DNA of 64,000 nucleotides from Candidatus Methylacidiphilales bacterium (GCA_028713655.1 JAQTNW010000012.1:1-64000), one strand, 5' to 3'. Positions 16,660 to 25,826 are shown, counted from the first letter of the stretch. Notes: generated from the sequence alone by a model not told the origin. Numbers and translations: made by a program.

Positions 16660-18039
16660 ATGCCGTCATCACCCGCACCTTCCAACGCCGCGCTCATGGT
16701 GGCGCTGGACCTTCAACTCCAATTAAATGAGCAGACCCGGCAGCAGCCGGCGGCGATGCTATTTTGCAACGAACTGGCCTTTCATTTCAAATCCGCCCGC
16801 GCGTCGCTGGCCTGGGTGCGCGGCGAGGAACTCCACCTGCTGGCCACCAGCCACAGCAACAAGTTCGAGGAGCGTTTCCAGGCGGCGCGTGATCTGATTT
16901 CCGCCATGCAGGAATCCGCCGACCAGGACGCGGAGATCGCCTGGCCGGAGGAAAAGGACTCGCCGTTCATCGCGCGTTATCATGAAGCCTACTCCCGCAA
17001 GCACGGCGCTCGGCATCTTTTGTCCCTGCCGGTGCGGCTTGAAAACGAAGTCCAGGGTGTGTTAGCGCTGGAACGGCAGGACCGGGCTTTCAGCGCGGAG
17101 GAACTGGATGCGCTGCGCCTGATCTGCGATTTGAGCGCGCGGCGGCTCGGGGATTTGGAGCGCACCGGGCGTTCCTGGTGGAAGCCCGGCGAAGTACGCG
17201 CCCGGCGCTGGCTCTCGCGCTTCCTCGGCCCGGAACGCACCCTGCTGAAGTTTGGCGCCGTTGCCGGGGCGTTGTTTGTGCTTTTCATATTCCTGATCCC
17301 GCTGCCCTACCGCGTGGGCGGAGATTTTACGCTCAAGACGCGCACGCTCTTGAACCTTCCGGCGCCGTTCGATGGTTATCTCAAGCATGTGGATGTGCTG
17401 GCGGGCGACCCGGTTTCCAAATCGCAGCCGCTGTTCGGCCTGGACGCGGAGGAACTGCATTTGCAGGAGGCGGAAACGCTGGCCAACCGGCAGCGGAGTG
17501 ATAGTGAAGCCCAACTCGCCCAGGGTGACAGCCGGGTCAGCGACATGCACATCAAGTTCGCCCAGGCCTCGCAGGCGGACGCCAAGCTGGGCCAGATCCG
17601 CCTGAATCTCGCGCGCGCGGAAGTGCGGGCCCCGTTCGACGGCGTGGTGGTGGAAGGCGACCTGCGCGACAAGCTCGGCGCACCGGTGAAAAAAGGCGAC
17701 ATCCTGATGCGGGTCTGCCGTTTCGAGGACCTCTATATTGAAGCCGAACTCCAGGAACGCGATGTGCAGGACATCCGGGAAGGCGCGGCGGGCTGGGTGC
17801 GTTTTGCGGGGCGACCAGGCGAGAGTTACCGCATCATCGTTGAGCGGGTGGAGCCTGCGGCCGTGGCCAAACCAAAGGGCAATGTTTTTCTCGTCCGTTG
17901 CCGTCTGGCCGATCCGCCTGCATCCTGGTTTCGACCGGGCATGAGTGGCAGCGTCCGCATGAAGGCGGGCTGGCGCAGCGCCTGGTTCCAGGCCACGCAT
18001 CGCCTGGTGGATTTCATCCGGCTCAAACTCTGGTGGTGA
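16660..18039 (+). CDS. GAF-domain HlyD-type membrane fusion protein
   Basis: The 459-residue protein combines two parts. Residues about 10-165 resemble a cytosolic GAF sensor domain. A single membrane helix follows at about 197-215. Residues about 220-430 are an HlyD/RND-type periplasmic adaptor, with the lipoyl-like element LPAPFDGYLKHVDVLAGDPV, a short helical hairpin, the returning RAPFDGVV element and a beta-barrel part ending FRPGMSGSVRMKAG. Adaptors of this kind bridge an inner membrane component to a TolC channel. It is 45 bases upstream of the M50-HlyD gene and probably co-transcribed. A cytosolic GAF domain on an adaptor is unusual and suggests that export responds to an internal signal. 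Confidence 0.85.
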   Translation: MPSSPAPSNAALMVALDLQLQLNEQTRQQPAAMLFCNELAFHFKSARASLAWVRGEELHLLATSHSNKFEERFQAARDLISAMQESADQDAEIAWPEEKDSPFIARYHEAYSRKHGARHLLSLPVRLENEVQGVLALERQDRAFSAEELDALRLICDLSARRLGDLERTGRSWWKPGEVRARRWLSRFLGPERTLLKFGAVAGALFVLFIFLIPLPYRVGGDFTLKTRTLLNLPAPFDGYLKHVDVLAGDPVSKSQPLFGLDAEELHLQEAETLANRQRSDSEAQLAQGDSRVSDMHIKFAQASQADAKLGQIRLNLARAEVRAPFDGVVVEGDLRDKLGAPVKKGDILMRVCRFEDLYIEAELQERDVQDIREGAAGWVRFAGRPGESYRIIVERVEPAAVAKPKGNVFLVRCRLADPPASWFRPGMSGSVRMKAGWRSAWFQATHRLVDFIRLKLWW

Positions 18040-18084
18040 GGATGAACCTGTACACGCAAACCGCAATACGGGGGGATTAAGGGC

Positions 18085-20235
18085 ATGGGCGCGCAAATGT
18101 TCAGCGAGGCGTGGCACCGCGTGGCGGCAAGCCGTGCGCAACTCAATCCGGCTGCCGAGGTTTCGCGCCAGACATTCCGCGGTGAAATCTGGTACGTGAT
18201 CCGCGACCCGTTCAGCAACCGCTTTTTCCGCCTGCAAAGTTCCGCCTGGAATTTTCTGGCCCGATTGCGCACGGACCGGACCATCGACCAGGTTTGGCGC
18301 GAGTGCCTGGAGTTGTTTCCCGGCGATTCCCCCGGGCAGCAGGATGTGATCCGGCTGCTGGCACAGCTCACCGAGGCGAATCTCATGGTTTCGGATCTTC
18401 CGCCGGATGCGGGCAAGCTCTACGAACGCCGCCGGAAGGCCGATGAAAAGGAACTTGGCAGCAAATGGCTGAATTTCCTTTTTTTGCGCATGCATCTGCT
18501 GGACCCCAATCCTTTCCTGGAACGCTTGTTGCCCTGGTTCCGCCCGTTTTTTTCGCGCTGGTTTTTTGTGGTCTGGCTTTTGCTGGTGCTCAACGGCGTG
18601 AAGCTGGCGCTCGAACATTGGGACGCTGTCCGGGACCAGTCGCAGGCCATTTTTTCACCCTCGAATTTTTTCCTGTTTTATTTTTGCGGTGTCCTGACAA
18701 AATTCTGGCACGAACTCGGCCATGCGCTGGTTTGCAAGCGCTACGGCGGCGAGGTGAGAACGTTCGGAGTGATGTTGATGATCCTGACTCCCCTGCCCTA
18801 TGTGGACGTGTCTTCGAGCACGGGTTTTACCGATTCGCGGCGTCGGATGCTGGTGGCGGCTGCGGGCATGATCTTTGAATTCTTTCTCGCCGCCCTCGCG
18901 ATGCTGGTATGGGCCTCAACCGGGCCCGGCATGATCAACAGCATGGCCTACAACATCGTGGTGCTGGCGTCGGTGACCACCCTGCTTTTCAACATCAACC
19001 CCCTGCTCCGCTTTGACGGCTATTATATCTTCAGCGACTGGGTACAGATTCCAAACCTGGGCCAGCGCTCCACACTGCATCTGAAATATCTGCTCGAGCA
19101 TTATGTCTTCCGCTCCCGTTTTGCGGTCGGCGTCGCGAGATCGCCCGCCGAGGCGCGCTGGCTTGGCGTTTATGGGGTAACCAGCGGCTTGTATCGCATT
19201 GTTTTGTTGTGGAGCATTTTCTTCGTCCTTGCGGAACATTTTTTGGGCCTCGGATTGGTGCTGGCCGCCGTGACCGTGGTGCTTTGGGTCGTGGTCCCGT
19301 CCGTCCGCTTCGTGCGATATATCCTGCACGATCCCGTGCTTGAGGCGGTCCGCTCGAGAGCAATCACACTAACATTTGGCGGGCTGGCCGTGATCCTGGT
19401 CTTTCTCTGGCTGATCCCATTCCCCAATCATTTTCGCGCGGACGGAGTGGTGGAAGCCTCGCGTTATGCCCGTATTTTTGCGGAGTCGGAAGGGCGCGTG
19501 GAAAAGATTGTCGTGCCCTCGGGTGAGGTCGTGCACAAAGGCGACTTGTTGATGGTTCTGTCCAATCCCCAGCTCGATTGTGACATCGAAGCCGCGAACG
19601 CCCAGGTGCGCGAGTGCGAGGCTCGCCTGCAGGGTGTGACCATGGAGGCGCGGGTGGAACTGCAACCCGCCGAGTCGGAAATGGACGCTGCCCGAGGAAA
19701 TCTCAAACGCGCCGAAAGCCTGAAGTCGCGGCTGGAAATACGCGCGCCGTTTGACGGCGTCTGGGCGGCCCCCGGCGTACAGGACACCCTGGGCGCGTGG
19801 ATGCAGCGGGGGAACCAACTCGGCGAGGTGATCGATCCCGCCGCGTACCGTTTTGTTGCTGTTGTCAGCCAGCAGCAGGCGTCGGAACTGTTTTCCAAAC
19901 GTTTGCGCGGCGGCAAGGTTCGTTTGCGCGGCCAGAGCGGCACGGCCCTGCCCGCCAGGCAGTTCCGGATTGTGCCGGCGGAACAAAAAATCCTGCCCTC
20001 GGCGGCGCTGGGCTGGTCGGCCGGAGGTGATGTGAAGACGGAAAAAAATGACGCCAGCGGATTGAAAGCCGAGGATCCGTTCTTTCTGGTCTATGCCGAT
20101 TTGCAGGCGCGTCCAGGCATTGCCCTGATGCAGCGCCGGACCGGGGTACTGCGCTTCGACCTCAAATGGGAACCGTTGCTCAGCCAGTGGAGCCGGAGCC
20201 TGCGACAGGTGTTTCAGGAAAAAATCCGGAACTAA
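18085..20235 (+). CDS. PqqD-like / M50 metalloprotease / HlyD fusion
   Basis: The 716-residue protein has three parts. Residues about 15-105 resemble a PqqD-type peptide-binding winged helix. Residues about 155-460 are a polytopic M50 (site-2 protease-like) domain with the zinc motif HELGH at 209-213 and the second metal site NPLLRFDG at 305-312. Residues about 470-700 form an HlyD-type periplasmic arm with a lipoyl-like element and the returning RAPFDGVWAAPG. A GGGGG run before the ATG at 18085 supports the start. Related fusions occur beside adaptors and TolC genes in the PVC group. The likely role is in recognising, processing or exporting a large protein; the obvious candidate substrate is the giant protein. 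This is inference from context. Confidence 0.87.
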   Translation: MGAQMFSEAWHRVAASRAQLNPAAEVSRQTFRGEIWYVIRDPFSNRFFRLQSSAWNFLARLRTDRTIDQVWRECLELFPGDSPGQQDVIRLLAQLTEANLMVSDLPPDAGKLYERRRKADEKELGSKWLNFLFLRMHLLDPNPFLERLLPWFRPFFSRWFFVVWLLLVLNGVKLALEHWDAVRDQSQAIFSPSNFFLFYFCGVLTKFWHELGHALVCKRYGGEVRTFGVMLMILTPLPYVDVSSSTGFTDSRRRMLVAAAGMIFEFFLAALAMLVWASTGPGMINSMAYNIVVLASVTTLLFNINPLLRFDGYYIFSDWVQIPNLGQRSTLHLKYLLEHYVFRSRFAVGVARSPAEARWLGVYGVTSGLYRIVLLWSIFFVLAEHFLGLGLVLAAVTVVLWVVVPSVRFVRYILHDPVLEAVRSRAITLTFGGLAVILVFLWLIPFPNHFRADGVVEASRYARIFAESEGRVEKIVVPSGEVVHKGDLLMVLSNPQLDCDIEAANAQVRECEARLQGVTMEARVELQPAESEMDAARGNLKRAESLKSRLEIRAPFDGVWAAPGVQDTLGAWMQRGNQLGEVIDPAAYRFVAVVSQQQASELFSKRLRGGKVRLRGQSGTALPARQFRIVPAEQKILPSAALGWSAGGDVKTEKNDASGLKAEDPFFLVYADLQARPGIALMQRRTGVLRFDLKWEPLLSQWSRSLRQVFQEKIRN

Positions 20236-20270
20236 CCCGGATGGTTTACTGGTCTGCGCGAAGGGCAAAA

Positions 20271-20519
20271 AGAAGCTTCCGCGACAAGCTTCGTGATGAA
20301 CTGCTGAACCGGGAAATTTTTGGTTCTCTGTTGGAAGTCAAAGTGCTGGCCGAGCAGTGGAGAATCGTATATAAGCAATAACGTCCGCACAGCTCGCTGG
20401 GGTATCAAACCCCTCAGGAGTTTGCGGCAGAGCTGCCAGACTCCGCTGCGGCCTATAGCCTACGCTGTGTCTGGCAGCATGAACAACAACATCAACCAAG
20501 GGATCAAACTATATTTTTG
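20271..20519 (+). pseudogene. IS3-family transposase 3' remnant
   Basis: Translation gives KLRDELLNREIFGSLLEVKV followed by QWRIVYKQ, a TAA stop, then RPHSSLGYQTPQEFAA. This is the well-known C-terminal end of IS3-family integrases, interrupted by a stop or small indel in the usual YNxxRPHSSLGY motif. Only the last about 80 residues remain. The sequence TGTCCCACTTCCGGGGTCAG (about 20523-20542) resembles an IS3-type terminal repeat and would be the right end. A perfect 10-base inverted repeat GCTGCCAGAC/GTCTGGCAGC (20432-20441 and 20469-20478) lies within. The rest of the element is gone. Confidence 0.75.
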
Positions 20520-20577
20520 ATCTGTCCCACTTCCGGGGTCAGGGCAAACGACCCTTTGTTTGGAAAGATTATCGTGT

Positions 20578-22083
20578 ATGAGTAATATTCAATTTCAGCA
20601 GATCAGTTTAGCAGTGGTAGTTTTAGGTATCAGCATAATTTTCTACTTCAATCATCAATCTGCGAAAAAAATAGCGGCAGAACTACACTCTCAGCAAGAA
20701 CGGTTGTCTGCTATTGAAAACTGTGTGGGGCGTTCAAAGGTAGATATCGGTGAAGATGTACGTAGTATTAGCGGCAAGATCGAAAGCATCCGCTCCGACG
20801 GGTCGGGCATCAAAGCAAATCCATTTTTAGCAAAGAGATCTGCCGAACTCGGTCATCAAGCCCAGAATAATGGCGATACCGATTTGGCGCTGGTGTATTT
20901 CCTGAGTGCCATTAACCACAATCCATCTGATGTTCAAAACCTCAAGTACTATGAGGAGGTGCTTAGAACCAAGAAAAATGCAACTCAGGAGGAGTGGGAA
21001 AAGTGGAAATCCATACTTGATCTATGTCTTTACCAAGTCCATCCGGACGCCATCAATGAGGTTTTGGCCATGAGCCAAGGTGCGGAGCAATGGCTCAAGA
21101 ACAACGCGGAAATTGCGAATGCAACTGTAAAACCACTGGATTTAGCCGCGGAACTGAAGGCGATTCTCGATGATCCAAATAGCCAACTCACCAGCTTCAA
21201 GGGATCTCGGTCTAGGTTGAAATTGCTTGAGCAATTAACGGAAGAAGCCTCTTCCAACGGCAAGACGGAAATTATATCGGATTTGGATGGTGCCTTAGAG
21301 AAAACGCGCACTATTGTAACTGCATATGAGTCGGTGGAAGGCTTGCAAAATCTGCTCAAGAACGTGGAACCGATGGTCGCAACAGGCAGGGAAGATGTTG
21401 TTCCTCTATTGCGAACTGCCGAGGTTTTACTGGGACAACTGTACGCTCTTAACTCTTCTGATTTGAGCGCCAATGTAGTTCAGGAGAGGGATAGCGCAGC
21501 TAACGATTACAAAAATCTTTTAGTAGTTTTTACAAAAGCGCAATCCGAAAAGAATTTTAAAGAACTAAAATATATTCTCGATGCTTGGAAAATGAGGCCG
21601 TTGCAGTCAACTGCCCATCCCGCACTTGCTAATAAGGAAAAAGGCGCAATTTCAAAAAATATTGTGGAGTTGGAAGATATTGTGAATGATGCCAGTCAAC
21701 ACCTTGGGCAAATCCAAAATCCAGAAATCCAGCGTCAAGGCCAAGATGAAATAAAGCGAGTCCTCGGCGATGACTCTTGGCTCAAGTCGGAGCGATTGCG
21801 GTTGTATAATCTCTGGTCAATAAAGTTACTTGATAACGCCTTTTATTATAAAATCAACTCCAACGATGATCTGGGGAAAGTGTTTGATGATCTGAAAGTG
21901 ATTGACCCGGGTCTGCTAAATCCTGACGCGATGAACCTTTATCAAGCAGTCGTCGAGCAACTGCTTAGTAACGAGGTAAACAATCAAATCAAAGAGAAGG
22001 TTACAAAAGACCCAATTGGGGTTAAACATGAAATGCGCAAAAAATTAGCTTACTCACCAAAAATCAAGCTGGAGCAATTCTGA
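20578..22083 (+). CDS. Membrane-anchored helical protein, AT-rich gene
   Basis: I do not recognise this 501-residue protein. The ATG at 20578 is preferred over a TTG at 20560 because GGAAAG precedes it at a suitable distance. An N-terminal membrane helix (residues about 6-24, rich in V, L and I) is followed by a mainly helical, charged region. Residues about 85-130 resemble a TPR pair (AELGHQAQNNGDTDLALVYF), and coiled-coil stretches follow. The stop overlaps the start of the next gene, so the two are coupled. Base composition is clearly AT-richer than the flanking export genes, and the IS3 remnant lies directly upstream, so the pair was probably acquired horizontally. Confidence 0.75.
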   Translation: MSNIQFQQISLAVVVLGISIIFYFNHQSAKKIAAELHSQQERLSAIENCVGRSKVDIGEDVRSISGKIESIRSDGSGIKANPFLAKRSAELGHQAQNNGDTDLALVYFLSAINHNPSDVQNLKYYEEVLRTKKNATQEEWEKWKSILDLCLYQVHPDAINEVLAMSQGAEQWLKNNAEIANATVKPLDLAAELKAILDDPNSQLTSFKGSRSRLKLLEQLTEEASSNGKTEIISDLDGALEKTRTIVTAYESVEGLQNLLKNVEPMVATGREDVVPLLRTAEVLLGQLYALNSSDLSANVVQERDSAANDYKNLLVVFTKAQSEKNFKELKYILDAWKMRPLQSTAHPALANKEKGAISKNIVELEDIVNDASQHLGQIQNPEIQRQGQDEIKRVLGDDSWLKSERLRLYNLWSIKLLDNAFYYKINSNDDLGKVFDDLKVIDPGLLNPDAMNLYQAVVEQLLSNEVNNQIKEKVTKDPIGVKHEMRKKLAYSPKIKLEQF

Positions 22084-23750
22084 TGCGTTTCTTTTACTTC
22101 GGAACAGCTGTTTTACTGGCTTGTGCACATTGTCAGGCATGGAATGTCGCGTCGCCATCAAGCCTGAATGCATTAGCAGTAGGGTCGAGCACTACAGTTT
22201 TATCCAGCCAAGGCGCTGAGTTGGCGGTCGCCAAATCAATTGTGCGGCCAACTTTGCTTAAGGGAACATTAGGCGAAACCGTCGCTCAGGGAGTTGTTGG
22301 AAAAATTTTACTAACGCAAGGCAAATGGCAAAGCCTCACGCCTCGTTTGGCTCCCCAAGGGATCGATCATCTTTTTGTAAAATTTGACTCAAATATGCAA
22401 CCTCGCTCACTGCTCATCGGAGAGACCAAATATGGAACCTCTAAGCTGGGCATTACGTTGACTGGTCAACAAATGTCCAGGCCTTGGTGTGCATCCCGCT
22501 TGCGAACACTTGCCGCTTATTACCGCCAAGCTGCGAATAACCTCGAATCTGATAGGCAACCTCATGAATTGGCTGCCGCGCCGATGAAGAAACTTGAAAT
22601 CGACTTACCCTTGTCTGACTCAAAATCTATTCACTTAGCACGGGATACCGATGGTTGGCGCATTTTCGAATCTAGTCCTATTCGCAAGTCACCCGTTGTA
22701 ATGCTGCGACGCCTGGCTGATTTTTATGAACGTATGGCCGAAACCGGTGCCTATCGACGCCTGCTCTTTTCTGTTGAATTCAATGGAGATTCATTCAATT
22801 TGACTGCGAGCAAAATCGGAGGCAGTGGACCCCTTGCGGAAATCCAAAGCCTTCCCAAGCCTATTCCGGTTATAAATCCAGCGCTCTTCCGCGAGGGGCT
22901 GGCATCAGAACTGACCGCTGCTGGCATTCCAAAATGGCAAGCAACTCATCTTGCCAATAATATTGCTAAAAACCAAGGAAACCTCTCACTCTTGCTTGAT
23001 CAAAACATGACGCCAAGGATGTACAGCCTTCTACGTGAAAGCAAGGTAGCTGCAATCACGGGGCTGATCTTGGCTCCGTTGGATGCACTAGGCCAATATA
23101 ATTCAACGGGGAGGATCGATGCCTATACTGTCATGTCGAATATGACTTTAGGAGGAGCTTCGAGCTGGGCGGGCGTTTATGTAAACGATTCCTTACTGGA
23201 GTCAAATCTTTTTAAGTCACCATACGTCAATTCCCTAGGTTGGGGACGATTGAGTGGGGCGGCTCCAAGTCTCCGGGGGTTGTTGCCCTCGATGGCCTCA
23301 GGAATTGTAGCTACTACTATTTTTTCCTACGGGGGGTATTTCTTAGGGTACTCTAATTTGCAGGAAGCCCATAAAAACATGGTGGCTGGTAGCATTGGAA
23401 CAGTTGCCTCGTTTGGAGCTGTAGATACAACTCTCTTTTGGGTGGGGACATATGGGACAGCATCGACAGGAACTGCAATTGCTTCATTGGGTGGGGCGGC
23501 GGCAAGTAATGCCAGTTTCGCATGTTTAGGAGGAGGTTCTGTAGCTGCTGGAGGATATGGAATGCTTGGTGGCACTTTAATCTGTACAGGGATCGGACTT
23601 GTCGTTGCAGTGGCTGTAATTCCCGCTGTGTATTACGGTTTTCACTGGTGGGAGAAAAGGCAGGATAAAGAGTTGATTCGCCTACAGCTTGAGGATTTGC
23701 GTGATCGCTATAGCAAGGCAATTCCTGCTCTCGAAGCGGTTCAGAATTAA
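22083..23750 (+). CDS. Exported protein with nuclease-toxin-like domain and hydrophobic C-terminal half
   Basis: The 555-residue protein starts with a signal peptide (first about 19 residues, ending CQA). Residues about 97-140 contain GIDHLFVKFD, then IGETKYGTSKLG and QMSRPW; the D...ExK order and the following QMS resemble restriction-endonuclease-fold (Tox-REase-like) domains of polymorphic toxins. Residues about 315-525 are hydrophobic and glycine/alanine-rich, with GTAIASLGGAAASNA and AAGGYGMLGGT elements typical of glycine-zipper membrane regions. It overlaps the previous gene by one base and shares its AT-rich composition. It may be a toxin or effector, or a membrane protein with a nuclease-derived domain. 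Function is uncertain. Confidence 0.7.
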   Translation: MRFFYFGTAVLLACAHCQAWNVASPSSLNALAVGSSTTVLSSQGAELAVAKSIVRPTLLKGTLGETVAQGVVGKILLTQGKWQSLTPRLAPQGIDHLFVKFDSNMQPRSLLIGETKYGTSKLGITLTGQQMSRPWCASRLRTLAAYYRQAANNLESDRQPHELAAAPMKKLEIDLPLSDSKSIHLARDTDGWRIFESSPIRKSPVVMLRRLADFYERMAETGAYRRLLFSVEFNGDSFNLTASKIGGSGPLAEIQSLPKPIPVINPALFREGLASELTAAGIPKWQATHLANNIAKNQGNLSLLLDQNMTPRMYSLLRESKVAAITGLILAPLDALGQYNSTGRIDAYTVMSNMTLGGASSWAGVYVNDSLLESNLFKSPYVNSLGWGRLSGAAPSLRGLLPSMASGIVATTIFSYGGYFLGYSNLQEAHKNMVAGSIGTVASFGAVDTTLFWVGTYGTASTGTAIASLGGAAASNASFACLGGGSVAAGGYGMLGGTLICTGIGLVVAVAVIPAVYYGFHWWEKRQDKELIRLQLEDLRDRYSKAIPALEAVQN

Positions 23751-23785
23751 AGCGCGTAATCCTGGCTAAAAAATCAGCTATAACC

Positions 23786-25774
23786 ATGAGCAACCCACGC
23801 CTTTACCGCAATTACCGGCGTCTGAATGTCCGCGAACAACGCAGGAACTATCAGGGACCGGATTCCTGGGCATTTTCGTTCCACGGTATTTTCAAGCGCA
23901 GAAAGACGGTGCTGGAAGGATTGATGGCCCGGGCGTCCCGCGTGCTGGAACGCAGCAGTGGATTGGAATCGGCGCCAGCTTCGGAACTGGCTGACATGGC
24001 GGAGAATCTCAGGCCGCAGTTTGTCAGGGATGAAGTACCCGAGGAAGCCTTGATCGAAGGCCTGGCCTGTACCTCGGCTGCGGCGTTTCAAGTACTCGGC
24101 TTGAGGCCGCATCCGGTCCAGGTTGCGGGCGCACTGGCGCTTTTCCAGGGGTGTCTGGCTGAAATGGCCACGGGCGAGGGCAAAACCCTGGTCGTGGCGC
24201 TGGCGGCGGCCTTGCGCGGATTGACACGCCTTCCCTGTCATGTTGTAACCGCCAACGATTACCTTGCCGCGCGCGACAGCGCCGATCTGGCCGGATATTA
24301 CCGGCTGTTCGGCCTCAGGGCCGCCGCAGTGACGGGAGAAATGGCCCCAGAGGAACGCCAACACGCCTACGATGCCGAGATTGTGTACACCACGCCGAAG
24401 GAGATGTTGGCGGATTTTTTGAGGGACCGCCTGATCATGGGCCCGCCGTATGATCCCACCCGCAGACATCTCCGGATCGTGGCCGGACTGCCCGAACGCG
24501 CGCAGGGCGTGGTGATGCGGGGCCTGCATTGCGCCATCATCGACGAGGCCGACAGCGTGCTCATCGATGAAGCTGTCACACCATTGATCATCAGCCGTCC
24601 GTCCCGCGACAAACAGTTGATCGAGGCAACGGTAATGGCCAGGGATTGGATCGCAGCGCTGCGTCCCGGTGTGGATTACGAGGTGGATTTTCAGTTTCGC
24701 GACATCATTCTCCCGGAAGCCACTTTGCGCGCGCTGGACGCAGCCGCGGAAAAACTCCCGCCGGGCTGGCGGAACCGCGACCGCTTGGAGGAAGTGTTGA
24801 AGACCGCTCTCATCGCCCGCGAACATTACCACTCCGGCATCCATTATGTGATCCAGGAGGGCAAGGTGGGCCTGATTGACGAATTCACGGGAAGAATCAT
24901 GGCGCATCGCACCTGGCAGCAGGGCTTGCACCAGGCGGTCGAAGCCAAGGAAGGATTGGAAATTTCCCCGCCCAACGAAACCGCCGCATCGATGAGTTTT
25001 CAACGATTTTTCCGCTGCTTTCCGGAATTGTCAGGGCTATCCGGAACCGCAAAAGAATCAAAGGGAGAGCTGTGGCAAATTTATCATCTACCGGTGCTTG
25101 CCCTTCCAACGAATCGTCCGGTGCGACGCATCCAGCATCCCACAAAAATCTTCGGTGATGCGGAGCAGAAATGGCGGGAGGTCGTGTCGGAAATCCGCCG
25201 CGTGCATGAAAGCGGCAGGCCGGTGCTGGCTGGTACGCGGTCTGTAGAAGCCAGCGAGGAGCTAGGCAGGCGTCTTGGGCAGGAAGGCATTCCATTTCGT
25301 TTACTCAACGCGGTGAGACACGGAGAGGAAGCTGAAATTATCGCCCAAGCCGGTCTGGCGGGCTGTGTGACCATTGCCACCAACATGGCGGGGCGCGGCA
25401 CCGACATCAAACTCGGCCCCGGAGTTGCCGAGGCGGGCGGGCTGCATGTCATTGCCACGGAACGGCACGAAAGCGGGCGGATCGACCGGCAATTGTCCGG
25501 CCGCGCAGGGCGGCAGGGAGATCCCGGCAGCGCCCGATTTATCTTATGCCTTGAGGATGATTTGTTGAAAAAGCATCTGCCCGCTCCGCTGCGACGCATG
25601 CTCGGACACCGAATCCAGCCCGAGGGCCAGTCCTCTGCCTTGCTTGAGGGAGTTTACTCGCTGGCCCAGAATTCGGCCGAACGCATGGCCACCCGCGCCC
25701 GCAAACGGCTTTTGAAAGAGGACAACTGGCTCGAAGAAAACCTTGCCCATGGCGGAATTGCGCCCGGAAAATGA
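23786..25774 (+). CDS. Short SecA-like ATPase
   Basis: The 662-residue protein has the SecA motor: Walker A MATGEGKT (127-134), DEAD box IIDEADSVLIDE (251-262), a preprotein-crosslinking region with LIDEFTGRIM near residue 370, and the second motor domain with NMAGRGTDIKLG and LSGRAGRQGDPG. Housekeeping SecA has about 840-950 residues; this one stops soon after the motor and lacks most of the helical wing/scaffold and the zinc-binding tail. It therefore looks like an accessory SecA for special substrates. It sits between the AT-rich pair and the TolC-like gene, in line with the HlyD and M50-HlyD genes. The likely client is the LEPR-XLL giant protein (inference). Confidence 0.88.
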   Translation: MSNPRLYRNYRRLNVREQRRNYQGPDSWAFSFHGIFKRRKTVLEGLMARASRVLERSSGLESAPASELADMAENLRPQFVRDEVPEEALIEGLACTSAAAFQVLGLRPHPVQVAGALALFQGCLAEMATGEGKTLVVALAAALRGLTRLPCHVVTANDYLAARDSADLAGYYRLFGLRAAAVTGEMAPEERQHAYDAEIVYTTPKEMLADFLRDRLIMGPPYDPTRRHLRIVAGLPERAQGVVMRGLHCAIIDEADSVLIDEAVTPLIISRPSRDKQLIEATVMARDWIAALRPGVDYEVDFQFRDIILPEATLRALDAAAEKLPPGWRNRDRLEEVLKTALIAREHYHSGIHYVIQEGKVGLIDEFTGRIMAHRTWQQGLHQAVEAKEGLEISPPNETAASMSFQRFFRCFPELSGLSGTAKESKGELWQIYHLPVLALPTNRPVRRIQHPTKIFGDAEQKWREVVSEIRRVHESGRPVLAGTRSVEASEELGRRLGQEGIPFRLLNAVRHGEEAEIIAQAGLAGCVTIATNMAGRGTDIKLGPGVAEAGGLHVIATERHESGRIDRQLSGRAGRQGDPGSARFILCLEDDLLKKHLPAPLRRMLGHRIQPEGQSSALLEGVYSLAQNSAERMATRARKRLLKEDNWLEENLAHGGIAPGK

Positions 25775-25797
25775 GCCGGTAAAAAGGTTTTGCCCCC

Positions 25798-25826
25798 TAC
25801 TCAGTACAGTTGACAAATTCTGAGTA
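25798..25826. promoter_or_regulatory. Inverted repeat before the TolC-like gene
   Basis: TACTCAG (25798-25804) and CTGAGTA (25820-25826) form a perfect seven-base inverted repeat with a 15-base spacer. The spacer contains TTGACA, a consensus -35 hexamer, but I see no good -10 at the right distance. It may be an operator or a weak hairpin in the 91-base gap. Confidence 0.3.

Noticed and set aside
17062-18618. A 518-codon minus-strand open frame
   Set aside because: It runs antisense across the GAF-HlyD gene and into the M50-HlyD gene, both of which have clear domains and motifs.
20432-20478. A transcription terminator after the M50-HlyD gene
   Set aside because: The 10-base inverted repeat has a 27-base spacer and no T-tract, and it lies within the IS3 remnant.
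23774-25003. A 409-codon minus-strand open frame
   Set aside because: Antisense to the SecA-like gene, whose ATPase motifs are unmistakable on the plus strand.
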